Assembly (NCBI RefSeq): GCF_027924665.1
Contig: NZ_AP027043.1
Span: 3,596,001 to 3,660,000 of the forward strand
Length of the DNA stretch: 64,000 nucleotides
Direction of reading: 5' to 3'
DNA from: Flavobacterium sp. GSB-24
GTDB lineage: Bacteria > Bacteroidota > Bacteroidia > Flavobacteriales > Flavobacteriaceae
Below are positions 44,954 to 54,576 of this stretch, one piece after another. How positions within the stretch are numbered: the stretch's first letter is position 1; each line of letters starts with the position of its first letter. A program made the translations under genes and the position numbers. Under the pieces are notes generated by a model. The model was not told the origin of the DNA and made no database searches. It worked only from the letters and a program-made list of their open reading frames with translations.

Positions 44954-45808
44954 ATGAAAACAAAAGCTAGTTTAAACGAACAAGATTATCTGCACAGCTT
45001 CATGTCTACAATGACACAAAAATCAGATACAATTATTAATTATGTGCTTGCTATTTATTTTCTTCTCGGAATAGCATTATCTTTTAAATATGACACTTTT
45101 GAAATTGGTGTTGGAGTAGGGACAATCAATCTTTTAGCGTATTATTCGGCTAAATTTTTTATAAAGAATTCTAAGTTTTATCAGTATGTTTTATCTATTG
45201 TTCTTGCTGTTTTTATGGCGCAATACATTTATCAAATGCATGGTTTGTTCGAAATGCACTTTACGGTATTTATCGCCAGTACGATTTTAATTATCTATCA
45301 AAACTGGAAATTACAAATACCATTAACACTATTAGTAGTGCTTCATCACGCTGGTTTGGCATATCTGCAAAATTTCGTTTATAATGATGCAAATGGACTT
45401 CAGGTTTATTTTTCTCAAGTTAATTTCGATATGGAAACACTTATTATTCATACCGTTTTGGCTGCAGTTGTATTTTTTATGAATGGTTATTGGGCTTATT
45501 ATTTTAAAGAGCACAGTGAAAATCATATTTCAAAAATTTCAGATGAATACGAATTGGAAAATATGAAACTGGCTTCTGCTAAATACAGCTCGATGTCGGC
45601 AACAAAAGATTATAATGATTTTATTCATAGAACAACATTAGATTTAAAACTGCCTGTAAATTCTGTTTTAAAACTTATAGATGTTTCAAAAGGACATACA
45701 GATAACGATAAATTGCTGACTTATCTTGAAATGATGAGAGAAAGCGCCAAGAAAATTGATGATTTAGTTAATGACATTCATGTAAAATCTACAAATAGCA
45801 GAATTTAA
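44954..45808 (+). CDS. Membrane sensor with MCP-like six-TM module and HisKA-like helix
   Basis: The 284-residue protein has about six TM segments in residues 25-185. Between them lies YQMHGLFEMHFTVFIASTIL, a motif known from the membrane part of certain methyl-accepting chemotaxis-like and kinase sensors. The C-terminal 90 residues are a dimer-forming helix pair (HRTTLDLKLPVNSVLKLIDV) like a HisKA stub, but no ATPase domain follows. It could be a truncated or accessory kinase. It is the second gene of a small sensory cluster. Confidence 0.6.
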   Translation: MKTKASLNEQDYLHSFMSTMTQKSDTIINYVLAIYFLLGIALSFKYDTFEIGVGVGTINLLAYYSAKFFIKNSKFYQYVLSIVLAVFMAQYIYQMHGLFEMHFTVFIASTILIIYQNWKLQIPLTLLVVLHHAGLAYLQNFVYNDANGLQVYFSQVNFDMETLIIHTVLAAVVFFMNGYWAYYFKEHSENHISKISDEYELENMKLASAKYSSMSATKDYNDFIHRTTLDLKLPVNSVLKLIDVSKGHTDNDKLLTYLEMMRESAKKIDDLVNDIHVKSTNSRI

Positions 45809-45873
45809 AGTTTAAAACCGATAGGAATCGGGACCAACTTCCAAATCAAAATATTAATTTTTATATCTGTTGT

Positions 45874-46218
45874 ATGTTTAAGTATGATTTGCCAGCTGCA
45901 GTTCCCACGCTGCATAATTTAAAAAAAACTATTGATCATTTTTTGAGTGATAGTATAACATTAAATTCTATTGATAAAATTGGCGCTCAATCTGAATTTG
46001 CAATTGAAGTTGCCGCAATTTTAAGTGGTTTTACGAATAACGCCCAAGTTTATAATCTGGACTTTCAATATAAAAAATTAGTTCAGATTATTAGTGATAT
46101 TCATAACCTTAATCTAGCGGTAAACAATGAAATTCCAGAATGGCTTGAAAACGAATTAGAATTGGTTTTTCATAAAATCAGAAATATTCTGCTTGTTTTA
46201 GAAATCGAATTAAATTAA
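45874..46218 (+). CDS. Small helical protein of unknown function in the sensory cluster
   Basis: The 114-residue all-helical soluble protein begins MFKYDLPAAVPTLHNLKKTI. There is no recognised domain. Position and size suggest a signalling partner of the sensor upstream or the PAS protein downstream, but this is inference. The preceding gap includes a small CCGATAGGAATCGG repeat. Confidence 0.5.
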   Translation: MFKYDLPAAVPTLHNLKKTIDHFLSDSITLNSIDKIGAQSEFAIEVAAILSGFTNNAQVYNLDFQYKKLVQIISDIHNLNLAVNNEIPEWLENELELVFHKIRNILLVLEIELN

Positions 46219-46280
46219 AAAAGATAAAAAAGATTCATTTAATACTTATTGAATTGTAAATTAATTTAAATGTAAAATCT

Positions 46281-46880
46281 ATGGATACCAGATTTACACG
46301 TCCAACACCTTCAGATCGAGAAGTAGATTGGAACAAGAATAAAGTGCTGCTTAGTAAAACTGACAAAAAGGGAACCATTTTATATGCCAATGAAGACTTT
46401 ATAGATGTTTCTGGTTATGATGAATTTGAGCTTATTGGCCAGCCTCACAATATTGTCAGACATCCAGATATGCCAAAAGTCATTTTTAAATTCTTATGGG
46501 ACAGTATTAAATCAAGTGAGAACATACATGTGATTATAAAAAACATGGCCAAAACTGGCCGTTATTACTGGGTTGTAACTGATTTTAAAATTATTGCAGA
46601 TACTGATGGCGAAATTGTAGGTTTCTTTGGAACTAGAAAATCAGTCCCAAATGAAATTATCATTAAGTTTATTGAACCTTTGTATAAAAAACTTTTACAT
46701 ATTGAAGAAACGAGTGGTGTACAGGCTTCTGAAGATTATCTAGTTGGTTTTCTTGAGGAAAGAAAAAAAACATATATGGAATATATCGACCATTTGATAG
46801 CAACGGGAAAAGATGATAAAAACAAAATTAGCAAGGGTTTATTCAGTGGATTGTTTGATAAAAGTCCTCCAAAAAAATAA
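46281..46880 (+). CDS. Aer-like PAS-domain protein
   Basis: The 199-residue protein has one PAS domain at about 20-125. It contains TDKKGTILYANEDFIDVSGY, then IGQPHNIVRHPDMPK and KTGRYYWVVTDFKI, the pattern of the aerotaxis receptor Aer (FAD-binding PAS). No MCP signalling domain or TM helix follows, only a helical C-terminus (FLEERKKTYMEYIDHLI). It may sense redox state or oxygen and pass the signal to its neighbours by contact. Flavobacteria lack flagellar chemotaxis, so an ordinary Aer role is excluded. Confidence 0.75.
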   Translation: MDTRFTRPTPSDREVDWNKNKVLLSKTDKKGTILYANEDFIDVSGYDEFELIGQPHNIVRHPDMPKVIFKFLWDSIKSSENIHVIIKNMAKTGRYYWVVTDFKIIADTDGEIVGFFGTRKSVPNEIIIKFIEPLYKKLLHIEETSGVQASEDYLVGFLEERKKTYMEYIDHLIATGKDDKNKISKGLFSGLFDKSPPKK

Positions 46881-46999
46881 GGAATAAAGTTTATATATGC
46901 TTCATTGTATCATTTGTATATTCGATAAAATTTGCCCCCAACAAATCTAAATCAACTGAATATTAAAACTTATAGATTTAAGTTCGATACAGTGAAGTG

Positions 47000-47150
47000 T
47001 ATTTTTTTTTAGGTTCTAAGTTGCTGAGATGCTAAGATTCTAAGATTTCTTCGACTTCGCTCAGAGTGACATTTATATTAGGTTTAGCTCTAAAAACCTC
47101 AGAACCTTAGAATCTTAGAATCTTAGTATCTTAGTATCTCAGTAGCTAAG
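47000..47150. repeat. Dispersed phrase-like repeats 3' of recG
   Basis: TTCGACTTCGCTCAGAGTGA and AGAACCTTAGAATCTTAGAA, TCTTAGTATCTTAGTATCTC are present. The same words appear at 36121, 56010 and 56235. No gene is visible between 46881 and 47145. Confidence 0.6.
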
Positions 47151-49254
47151 ATATATAATTCCAAATATTTTTCTTTTTAGTTAACTCAATAAAGATAGCT
47201 CTTAAGACAGCATGTTCTGGTTTTTGTAAAGCAGAATCTTCTTTTAAGATTTTCATGGCGTAATTTCGAGCCAGAGATAAAATATCTCTATCTTTCACGA
47301 TATCTGCAATTTGAAGGTTTAAAACACCACTTTGCTGTGTTCCCATTAAATCGCCGGGACCGCGAAGTTTAAGGTCAACTTCGGCGATTTCGAAACCATC
47401 ATTGGTCTGCACCATGGTTTCCATTCTGGTTTTACTGTCAGAACTTAGTTTATGCCCTGTCATTAAGATACAATAACTTTGTTCGGCACCACGACCAACA
47501 CGTCCGCGGAGCTGGTGCAGCTGCGAAAGTCCAAATCTCTCAGCGCTTTCGATAATCATAACACTTGCATTAGGGACATTAACACCAACTTCGATTACCG
47601 TTGTAGCAACCATAATATTGGTTTTTCCTTCTGAGAAGCGTTTCATTTCGGCATCTTTATCGGCAGGTTTCATTTTTCCGTGCAGAATGGAAATGGAATA
47701 TTGCGGAAGCGGAAAATCACGGGAAATACTTTCGTAACCATCCATTAAATCCTTATAGTCCATTTTTTCAGATTCCTGAATCAACGGATAAACAATATAA
47801 ATTTGTCTTCCTTTGGCAATTTCATCCCGAAGAAATTTCCAAACTTTCAAACGATTAGTATCAAAACGATGCACCGTTTGAATTGGTTTTCTTCCTGGCG
47901 GTAATTCATCAATAACAGAAATATCTAGATCGCCGTATAAACTCATTGCCAATGTTCTCGGAATTGGCGTTGCAGTCATTACCAGAACATGCGGCGGAAT
48001 ATCATTTTTCTTCCACAATTTAGAACGCTGCTCCACACCAAAACGATGCTGTTCATCAATCACAGCCAAACCTAAATTTTGGAATTTCACTTTATCTTCT
48101 AATAAAGCATGTGTTCCAATTAAAATTTTAAGATTTCCGTTTTCAAGTTCTTCATGAATAATTCTTCTTTCAGAAGTTTTGGTGGAACCTGTTAATATCC
48201 TGATATTGATGTTTAAAGTATTCGCAAATTCAGACAAACCAATAAAATGCTGATTGGCCAAAATCTCAGTCGGAGCCATTAAACAAGCTTGAAAGCCATT
48301 ATCGATAGCGAGAAGCATACTCATAAAAGCAACAATTGTTTTTCCAGAACCAACATCACCTTGAAGCAGACGATTCATTTGAGCGTTGCTACCCATGTCT
48401 GTACGGATTTCTTTTATTACTCTTTTTTGAGCATTGGTCAAATCAAAAGGCAGATGATTTTGATAGAAATCATTAAAAAATTCACCAACTTTTGTAAAAG
48501 GATGTCCTTTAATTTTATGCTTCCGAATAAGATTTTTAGTAATTAACTGAAGCTGAATAAAGAATAATTCCTCAAATTTTAATCTGAATTGTGCTTTCGC
48601 TAAAATATCAGCACTTTTTGGAAAATGAATATTAAATAGCGCAGCTCTCTTCGGAATTAATTTTAATTCTTCAATCAAAAAAGGCGGAAAAGTTTCAGTA
48701 AACAAAGCCTGGGTTTCCAAAAAAAGCTGCTCCATCAATTTATTAATGGTACGGTTTGAAATTCCTTTATTGGTTAAAGCTTCCGTTGAAGGATAAACCG
48801 GCTGCATTGCCGATCGCAGACTTCTTTCGTGTTCACTCAGCAATTCAATTTCGGGATGCGCCATACTGAATTGGCTTCCGTATAAAGAACATTTTCCGAA
48901 AATAACAATTGGTTCATTTAGCTTTAAAGTTTCGCGAATCCATTTATGACCCTGAAACCAGTTGAGATCAATTTGCCCTGTATCGTCAACAAAAGTTGCT
49001 ACAAGTCGCTTTTTATTTTTAGCAAATTCAACCGTTTTGATGTGAATTATTTTTCCAATAATCTGAACTTCAGAACCTGTATTCTGTAGTTCGTTAATCT
49101 TATAATAACGTGTTCTGTCAATATATCGATTTGGAAAAAAATTGACTAAATCTCCATATTTATGAATTCCCAATTCCTTACGAAGCAGCTGGCCGCGACT
49201 CGGGCCAACGCCTTTTAAGTATTCTATTGGAGTTTCTAGGAGATTATTAGACAT
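47146..49254 (-). CDS. recG: ATP-dependent DNA helicase RecG
   Basis: The 702-residue protein has an N-terminal wedge/OB domain (about 60-160), then a superfamily 2 core: LLQGDVGSGKTIVAF (Walker A, about 290-304), DEQHRFGVEQR, TATPIPRTLAM and HQLRGRVGRGAEQSYCIL. It reverses stalled replication forks and unwinds Holliday junctions. The length is usual for Bacteroidota RecG. It is monocistronic. Confidence 0.96.
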   Translation of the reverse strand: MSNNLLETPIEYLKGVGPSRGQLLRKELGIHKYGDLVNFFPNRYIDRTRYYKINELQNTGSEVQIIGKIIHIKTVEFAKNKKRLVATFVDDTGQIDLNWFQGHKWIRETLKLNEPIVIFGKCSLYGSQFSMAHPEIELLSEHERSLRSAMQPVYPSTEALTNKGISNRTINKLMEQLFLETQALFTETFPPFLIEELKLIPKRAALFNIHFPKSADILAKAQFRLKFEELFFIQLQLITKNLIRKHKIKGHPFTKVGEFFNDFYQNHLPFDLTNAQKRVIKEIRTDMGSNAQMNRLLQGDVGSGKTIVAFMSMLLAIDNGFQACLMAPTEILANQHFIGLSEFANTLNINIRILTGSTKTSERRIIHEELENGNLKILIGTHALLEDKVKFQNLGLAVIDEQHRFGVEQRSKLWKKNDIPPHVLVMTATPIPRTLAMSLYGDLDISVIDELPPGRKPIQTVHRFDTNRLKVWKFLRDEIAKGRQIYIVYPLIQESEKMDYKDLMDGYESISRDFPLPQYSISILHGKMKPADKDAEMKRFSEGKTNIMVATTVIEVGVNVPNASVMIIESAERFGLSQLHQLRGRVGRGAEQSYCILMTGHKLSSDSKTRMETMVQTNDGFEIAEVDLKLRGPGDLMGTQQSGVLNLQIADIVKDRDILSLARNYAMKILKEDSALQKPEHAVLRAIFIELTKKKNIWNYIS

Positions 49255-49491
49255 TAAATTATTTTAGATTTAGATTTTAGAAATAGAGTTAAGAATAAAA
49301 ACAACTGTATTCTTTATTCTATTTTCGTTTATCTTGAAAAGGCGAAGATAAATCTTAATTAGGAAATTTGAAAGTGTATTGTTGTTTTCAAGTTTTGAAT
49401 ATTAATTTATAAGAAAGTTTTTTAAAAAGAACGCAACCATTTTAAGAAAGGAATATCTTATTAATAGTTAACCTTAAAAACCTTAAATGAA

Positions 49492-49917
49492 ATGAAAAAA
49501 ATTGGACTTTTAATTGTAATGTTTGTGTCGCTTATTTCTTGTTCAAATGATGATTCAAACGATAATGCTAAACTTGCCGTAACAGATTATCATGGAAAAT
49601 GGATAAACATTCACGAAGTTAAGGATATAAACAGTCCTTATTTATGGACTGAATACTACGTTTTCAACGCCAACAACACATTTGTAAAATCCAGAACAAC
49701 TATAGATGGAACTACTACTGCAACAGGGACTTTTGAAGTTTTCACTGCTGATAATAGACCAAATTTTAAATTAACTTATTCTGCAGCTACAAATTTAATT
49801 TACAATTGTACCTCTGGAGTTGGAGGAACAAGTGAGCTTCTATATATCTACAATGGTTATTTAGAAAATAGCGCCAGAATGTGTGATGCAGCATCTACCT
49901 ACGAAAAAGAAAAATAA
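49492..49917 (+). CDS. Small lipoprotein, possibly lipocalin-like
   Basis: The 141-residue protein begins MKKIGLLIVMFVSLISCSND; the lipobox ends LISC, with C17 lipidated. The mature part is strand-rich (YHGKWINIHEVKDI; ANNTFVKSRTT) as in small lipocalin-like Bacteroidota lipoproteins. A terminal Cys pair (C104 and C133 region) may form a disulfide. Function unknown. It is followed by a terminator. Confidence 0.65.
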   Translation: MKKIGLLIVMFVSLISCSNDDSNDNAKLAVTDYHGKWINIHEVKDINSPYLWTEYYVFNANNTFVKSRTTIDGTTTATGTFEVFTADNRPNFKLTYSAATNLIYNCTSGVGGTSELLYIYNGYLENSARMCDAASTYEKEK

Positions 49918-49942
49918 AAACCGTAAGTTTGTTCAAGATATT

Positions 49943-49975
49943 AAAGGTATTCAATCTTAAATTGAATACCTTTTT
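49943..49975 (+). terminator. Terminator after the small lipoprotein gene
   Basis: AAAGGTATTCAAT pairs with ATTGAATACCTTT around a five-base loop; Ts follow. It lies 21 bases ahead of the next start codon at 49996. Confidence 0.85.
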
Positions 49976-49995
49976 CTTTTTTTAATATTTAGAAA

Positions 49996-50535
49996 ATGAC
50001 GACACACTTAGCACTTTTGCGCGGAATAAACGTTTCGGGACACAACATGATGAAAATGGAAGCTTTGAAAACAATGCTTGAAAATATCGGTTTCCAAAAT
50101 GTTCGAACCTATTTACAATCTGGAAATGTTTTTATTGATAGTGAAGAAGAGGCTTCAAAAGTAGGTTTTATGATTAAGCAGGAAATCTTTAAAGTTTTCG
50201 GTCATGAAGTTCCAGTTGTTGTAATTACAAAAGATGATCTAAAATCTTGTTTTGCTAATAATCCATTTTTAAAAGAGAAAGATGTAGATAACAAAAAACT
50301 ATATTTTGCTTTTGTTTCTATTGCTCTAAAAAAAGAAAACATAAATGATTTAAAAATCAGTCAGTTTAAACCTGATGAAGCAAGTATTGATGAAAATAGA
50401 ATTTTTATAAAATATGCTGTTGGAGCAGGAAAAACTCGTTTTGATCAAAAATATATTGAGAAAAAATTGAATATAACAGCAACTATTAGAAACTGGAATA
50501 CAGTTACTAATTTACTGGCAATGTATGGCGAATAG
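49996..50535 (+). CDS. DUF1697 family protein
   Basis: The 179-residue soluble protein has the family's opening THLALLRGINVSGHNMMKME and the YLQSGNVFIDSEEE segment, plus the C-terminal KKLNITATIRNWNTVTNLL. DUF1697 proteins have a ferredoxin-like fold and no agreed biochemical role. It converges on the Dph6-like gene. Confidence 0.88.
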   Translation: MTTHLALLRGINVSGHNMMKMEALKTMLENIGFQNVRTYLQSGNVFIDSEEEASKVGFMIKQEIFKVFGHEVPVVVITKDDLKSCFANNPFLKEKDVDNKKLYFAFVSIALKKENINDLKISQFKPDEASIDENRIFIKYAVGAGKTRFDQKYIEKKLNITATIRNWNTVTNLLAMYGE

Positions 50536-50550
50536 TTTTTTTTTGAAATA

Positions 50551-51294
50551 CTATTTAGGAATTAAATCACAATACCAAAATCCAAAATCAAAAGCTGTTT
50601 CATCATTGGTATCGCAAGCATCATTAGATGAATTTTGATTTGCTGGTTTTTCATATTTTCGGTAAACAATTTCGCCAATTTCATAATCAATTGGTTTAGA
50701 AAATAGTGGTCCGTCAAAAGTAAAGGTATGAAATTCACCATTTTCGCCACATACATCAACATTTTTAGGTAAATCATTTATGAAATCCTGATCGATAATT
50801 CTGCCGACAAAACTTTTGTCTAAGTATTTTTCATTCACACAAACCACGATCGTTTTAAATCCAAGCGATATAAATTCTTGAATCAATTTTTGAGTTGGAA
50901 TCTTCCAAATTGGAAAAATTCCGTTAAAACCAATTCTAGATAATTGATTTTCTCGATATTGACGTAAATCTTCCAAGAAAATATCTCCAAAAATAGAATG
51001 AGTAATGCCTTTATTTTTTAATTCTGCTAAAGTCTCAGTCATTACATTTTCATAAACCTCCATAGTCGGCATTTCTGGAATTTCCATAATTTTCAGAGGA
51101 ATATCAATGCTTTCCGCCTGAGCCTGTAATAATTCAACACGAACGCCATGCATAGAAATGCGCTGATATTGTTTGTTTACGCTTGTTAATAAACATTCAA
51201 TTTTAAAATCAGGATTTTGAAGTATTTTATACAACGCAAGAGCAGAATCTTTTCCGCTGCTCCAATTAAATAAGGCTTTTTGAGGTACAGACAC
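50551..51294 (-). CDS. Diphthine--ammonia ligase-like ATP pyrophosphatase (Dph6/MJ0570 family)
   Basis: The 247-residue protein has the PP-loop FNWSSGKDSALALYKIL at residues 10-26, typical of N-type ATP pyrophosphatases. GDIFLEDLRQYRENQLSRIG and the C-terminal half match the MJ0570/Dph6 group. Bacteria have no diphthamide, so the substrate differs from that of eukaryotic Dph6. The reaction is presumably an ATP-dependent amidation. It is monocistronic and divergent from the M1 aminopeptidase gene. Confidence 0.85.
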   Translation of the reverse strand: MSVPQKALFNWSSGKDSALALYKILQNPDFKIECLLTSVNKQYQRISMHGVRVELLQAQAESIDIPLKIMEIPEMPTMEVYENVMTETLAELKNKGITHSIFGDIFLEDLRQYRENQLSRIGFNGIFPIWKIPTQKLIQEFISLGFKTIVVCVNEKYLDKSFVGRIIDQDFINDLPKNVDVCGENGEFHTFTFDGPLFSKPIDYEIGEIVYRKYEKPANQNSSNDACDTNDETAFDFGFWYCDLIPK

Positions 51295-51354
51295 GATTTG
51301 GTATTTTATGCTGTAAACTTACAAATTTCATTCTATTTGTTTGTGAAAGGTTTG

Positions 51355-51362
51355 TAACTTTG
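51355..51362 (+). promoter_or_regulatory. -7 promoter element of the M1 peptidase gene
   Basis: TAACTTTG matches TAnnTTTG and is 25 bases ahead of the start at 51388. TTTG words lie 12-19 bases upstream, slightly close for a canonical upstream box. Confidence 0.45.
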
Positions 51363-51387
51363 GGATTTTGCCTTCAAATTCATTTCA

Positions 51388-53454
51388 ATGAAATACATCT
51401 TTTTATTATTTACCGGATTTATATTCGCGCAGCAAACCCAAAACGTTGATTTTAAATCAGTTTCAGGACAATTGTTGTTAAATTCAAAAGAAAAAACAGT
51501 TTCAGGTGCCGTAGATTTCCAGTTTGAGGTCTTAAAAGATTGTGATACCATTTCGCTTGACGCTAAAAACATGGAATTTTCGAATGTGAAAATTAATGAT
51601 AAAGAAGTCATTTTTATAAATACTACTAAGCAATTAAAAATTGTTTTTCCTTTTACAAAAAGTCAGAATCACTTAACTTTTAATTATGCGGTAAAACCAA
51701 AACAAGCTTTGTATTTTGTTGATACAAAAAACGATGAAGTACAGATCTGGACACAAGGGCAGGGCAGATATACCAGTAATTGGTTTCCGAGTTTTGACGA
51801 TGTAAATGAGAAACTAATTTTCAATTTAGAAATTTCTTTTGATGCATCCTATGAGGTTGTTTCGAACGGAGTTTTAAAACAAAAAACACCAAACGGAAAT
51901 TTAATTCATTGGCAGTATCAAATGGAAAAACCAATGAGTTCTTATTTGTTAATGCTGGCGATTGGAAAATTCGATAAAAAAGAATTTAAATCTAAAAGTA
52001 AAATTCCGTTAGAATATTATTACGAGCCAAAAGATGCCGATCGTTTTGAGCCTACTTACCGCTATTCGAAACGAATTTTTGATTTTCTGGAGAAGGAAAT
52101 CGGTGTAAAATACCCTTGGCAGATTAACAGACAAATTCCAGTTCGAGATTTCTTGTATGCGGGAATGGAAAACACAACAACGACTTTATTTGCAACTCGT
52201 TATGTTGTAGATTCAATTGGTTTTTGCGACCGAAATTATACCAATGTTGACGCTCACGAATTGGCACATCATTGGTTTGGAGATTTGATTACAGCCGAAA
52301 GCAGTACGCATCATTGGCTTCAGGAAGGATTTGCAACATATTTTGCCCTTCTTGCAGAAAAAGATATTTATGGAGAGGATTATTTTTATTCAAAATTATA
52401 CGATACCGCACAGCAGATAAAATTTGCTTCAAGAACCGATACAATTCCGGTTTTAAATGCCAAAGCCAGTTCGCTCACATTTTACGAAAAAGGAGCCTGG
52501 ACATTATTTGTGCTGCACGAATCGATTGGTGATAAAGCCTTTAAAAAAGCGATAAAAAGTTATCTGAATAAATATGCTTATCAAACTGTAAACACGCAAA
52601 ACTTCTTCGACGAGATTAAGAAAGTTTCAAATTTCGATTTGGAAAAATTCCAGAAAACTTGGTTAGAATCGACTGCTTTTGATACGCCGACTGCAAATGC
52701 CTTGTTGAGTAAAAATAAAACGATTCAGAAACGATTGGAAATTGATAAGTTAAAGAAAACACCTTTAGCAGAAAAAATAGATGTTTTAAAAAGTACTTTA
52801 GAATCAAATATTTATCATTCGGTAAAAGAAGCAGTTGTTGATCAGTTAGAAAATGAAAAGTATGAGTCTAAAAAATCGCTTTTGCTTTTGGCATTGCAGA
52901 CCAATAATACTGAAATTCGTCAAAATGTTGCACAAACGCTGACCAAAATTCCTGAAGATTTTAGACTGAATTATGAAACTTTGCTTGGTGATAAATCTTA
53001 TCAAACACAAGAAATAGCACTGTATTGGCTGTGGAGAAACTTCCCGGAACATAGAGCACAATATTTAGATAAATCTAAAAACTGGATTGGTTTTAACGAT
53101 TATAATCTGCGTACTTTATGGCTTTCGCTAGTATTGTCTACGCCAAATTACAGCAATAATCAAGAATCGCTGATTAATGAACTCATTGCATTTTCATCTA
53201 CAAAATATGAAGCCACTACACGACAAAATGCTTTAGAAAAACTGCTTGCTTTTAAAATTATTAACGATCAGGTTTTGAGTAATTTAGTTGGGGCAACTAC
53301 ACATCATATGTGGCAATTTTCGAAGTTTGGCAGAGATAATATTCGCATTCTTTTAAAAAATCCAGAAATGCGTGCATCATTTAATAGAATTTTACCTAAT
53401 TTGACCCCCGATGAACAGTTTCAATTGAATCGTTTATTGATTGAAAAAAGTTAA
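51388..53454 (+). CDS. M1-family zinc metallopeptidase (aminopeptidase), exported
   Basis: The 688-residue protein has a short signal peptide (YIFLLFTGFIFAQ). The zinc site is H290-E291-x-x-H294 in DAHELAHHWFGD, with third ligand E313 in LQEGFATYF, and the exopeptidase motif GMENTTTTLF precedes it. The C-terminal 230 residues are HEAT-like helices. It removes N-terminal residues from peptides in the periplasm. Motifs are intact and the start is preceded by a promoter box. Confidence 0.92.
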   Translation: MKYIFLLFTGFIFAQQTQNVDFKSVSGQLLLNSKEKTVSGAVDFQFEVLKDCDTISLDAKNMEFSNVKINDKEVIFINTTKQLKIVFPFTKSQNHLTFNYAVKPKQALYFVDTKNDEVQIWTQGQGRYTSNWFPSFDDVNEKLIFNLEISFDASYEVVSNGVLKQKTPNGNLIHWQYQMEKPMSSYLLMLAIGKFDKKEFKSKSKIPLEYYYEPKDADRFEPTYRYSKRIFDFLEKEIGVKYPWQINRQIPVRDFLYAGMENTTTTLFATRYVVDSIGFCDRNYTNVDAHELAHHWFGDLITAESSTHHWLQEGFATYFALLAEKDIYGEDYFYSKLYDTAQQIKFASRTDTIPVLNAKASSLTFYEKGAWTLFVLHESIGDKAFKKAIKSYLNKYAYQTVNTQNFFDEIKKVSNFDLEKFQKTWLESTAFDTPTANALLSKNKTIQKRLEIDKLKKTPLAEKIDVLKSTLESNIYHSVKEAVVDQLENEKYESKKSLLLLALQTNNTEIRQNVAQTLTKIPEDFRLNYETLLGDKSYQTQEIALYWLWRNFPEHRAQYLDKSKNWIGFNDYNLRTLWLSLVLSTPNYSNNQESLINELIAFSSTKYEATTRQNALEKLLAFKIINDQVLSNLVGATTHHMWQFSKFGRDNIRILLKNPEMRASFNRILPNLTPDEQFQLNRLLIEKS

Positions 53455-53601
53455 AGGTTTTATGTTATAGGTTATGCGTTTTGAAAACCAAAATTTAAGG
53501 TGTAAATCATTGATTTATTAGAATATACAATAGAGGAATGAGGTTTAAAGTTGAGAAAATTTTAAATTCCATAACTCATAACACATAACTTTAAAACGCA
53601 C

Positions 53602-54501
53602 ATGAGAGCATTGGTTATTTCTGGCGGAGGCAGTAAAGGCGCATTTGCCGGCGGTGTTGCCCAGTATTTAATAGAAGAAAAAAGACACGAATACGATTTG
53701 TTTTTAGGAACTTCAACAGGAAGTTTGTTAATTCCGCATTTAGCTCTCGGCCACATTAAAAAAATTCACTCAGTTTATACTAATGTGACTATGGCAAGTA
53801 TTTTTAATATTTGTCCGTTTGTTGTTAAAAATAAAGATGGTGTTGATATTGTGACTATTAATCACTTTAATGTCATACGTCAGTTTTTTAAGGGAAAACG
53901 AACTTTTGGAGAAAGTAAAGGTTTGAAAAAATATATTCAGAATAACTTTTCATTGTCCGACTTCAATAATCTTAAAAAACTAAAGACTGATGTCATAGTT
54001 ACGGTTACCAATTTTACAACAAACGAATCAGAATATAAATCTGTAAAGGATTGTACGTATGAAGAATTTTGCGAATGGTCTTGGATTTCTAGTAATTATG
54101 TTCCGTTTATGAGCTTGGTTGAGAAAAACAATTGTGAATATGGCGATGGCGGATTCTCAAGTTTGGTTCCAATTCGCGAAGCAATTAATAGAGGTGCAAC
54201 AGAAATAGATGTAATTGTTTTAGAAACCGAGGTCAACACAACCAAAACAGTTATTGGTAAAAATCCTTTTTCTTTGATGATTGACTTGTTCCGAATTGCT
54301 TTAGATCAAGTTGAAAAACATGATATTGCTATAGGAAAACTTATGGCAAACAATAAAGATGTAAAACTTAACTTATATTACACGCCAATTAAATTGACCG
54401 ACAATGCTTTGATTTTTAATAAAGATGTAATGAAAGGTTGGTGGGAACAAGGTTATGAATATGCTCAGAATAAGTCTGAGGTTATGAGTGACAATAAATA
54501 A
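53602..54501 (+). CDS. Patatin-like phospholipase
   Basis: The 299-residue protein has the oxyanion glycine box ISGGGSKGAFAGG at 6-18, nucleophile S38 in GTSTG at 36-40, and DGG of the catalytic dyad in YGDGGFSS. There is no signal peptide, so it acts in the cytoplasm or after release. It probably hydrolyses phospholipids. A dispersed repeat (TCATAACACATAACTTTAAA) lies just 5' of the start. A perfect 18-bp inverted repeat follows. Confidence 0.9.
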   Translation: MRALVISGGGSKGAFAGGVAQYLIEEKRHEYDLFLGTSTGSLLIPHLALGHIKKIHSVYTNVTMASIFNICPFVVKNKDGVDIVTINHFNVIRQFFKGKRTFGESKGLKKYIQNNFSLSDFNNLKKLKTDVIVTVTNFTTNESEYKSVKDCTYEEFCEWSWISSNYVPFMSLVEKNNCEYGDGGFSSLVPIREAINRGATEIDVIVLETEVNTTKTVIGKNPFSLMIDLFRIALDQVEKHDIAIGKLMANNKDVKLNLYYTPIKLTDNALIFNKDVMKGWWEQGYEYAQNKSEVMSDNK

Positions 54502-54513
54502 TTTTAGATTGTT

Positions 54514-54559
54514 GATTTTAGATTTTAGATTATGAAAACTCAATCTAAAATCTAAAATC
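54514..54559. terminator. Inverted repeat built from dispersed TTTTAGATT words
   Basis: GATTTTAGATTTTAGATT and AATCTAAAATCTAAAATC are perfect 18-bp arms around ten bases. The hairpin lies between convergent genes (patatin on plus, DUF7935-like on minus), so it should terminate both. Confidence 0.65.
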
Positions 54560-54576
54560 TGAATTCTAAAATATTT

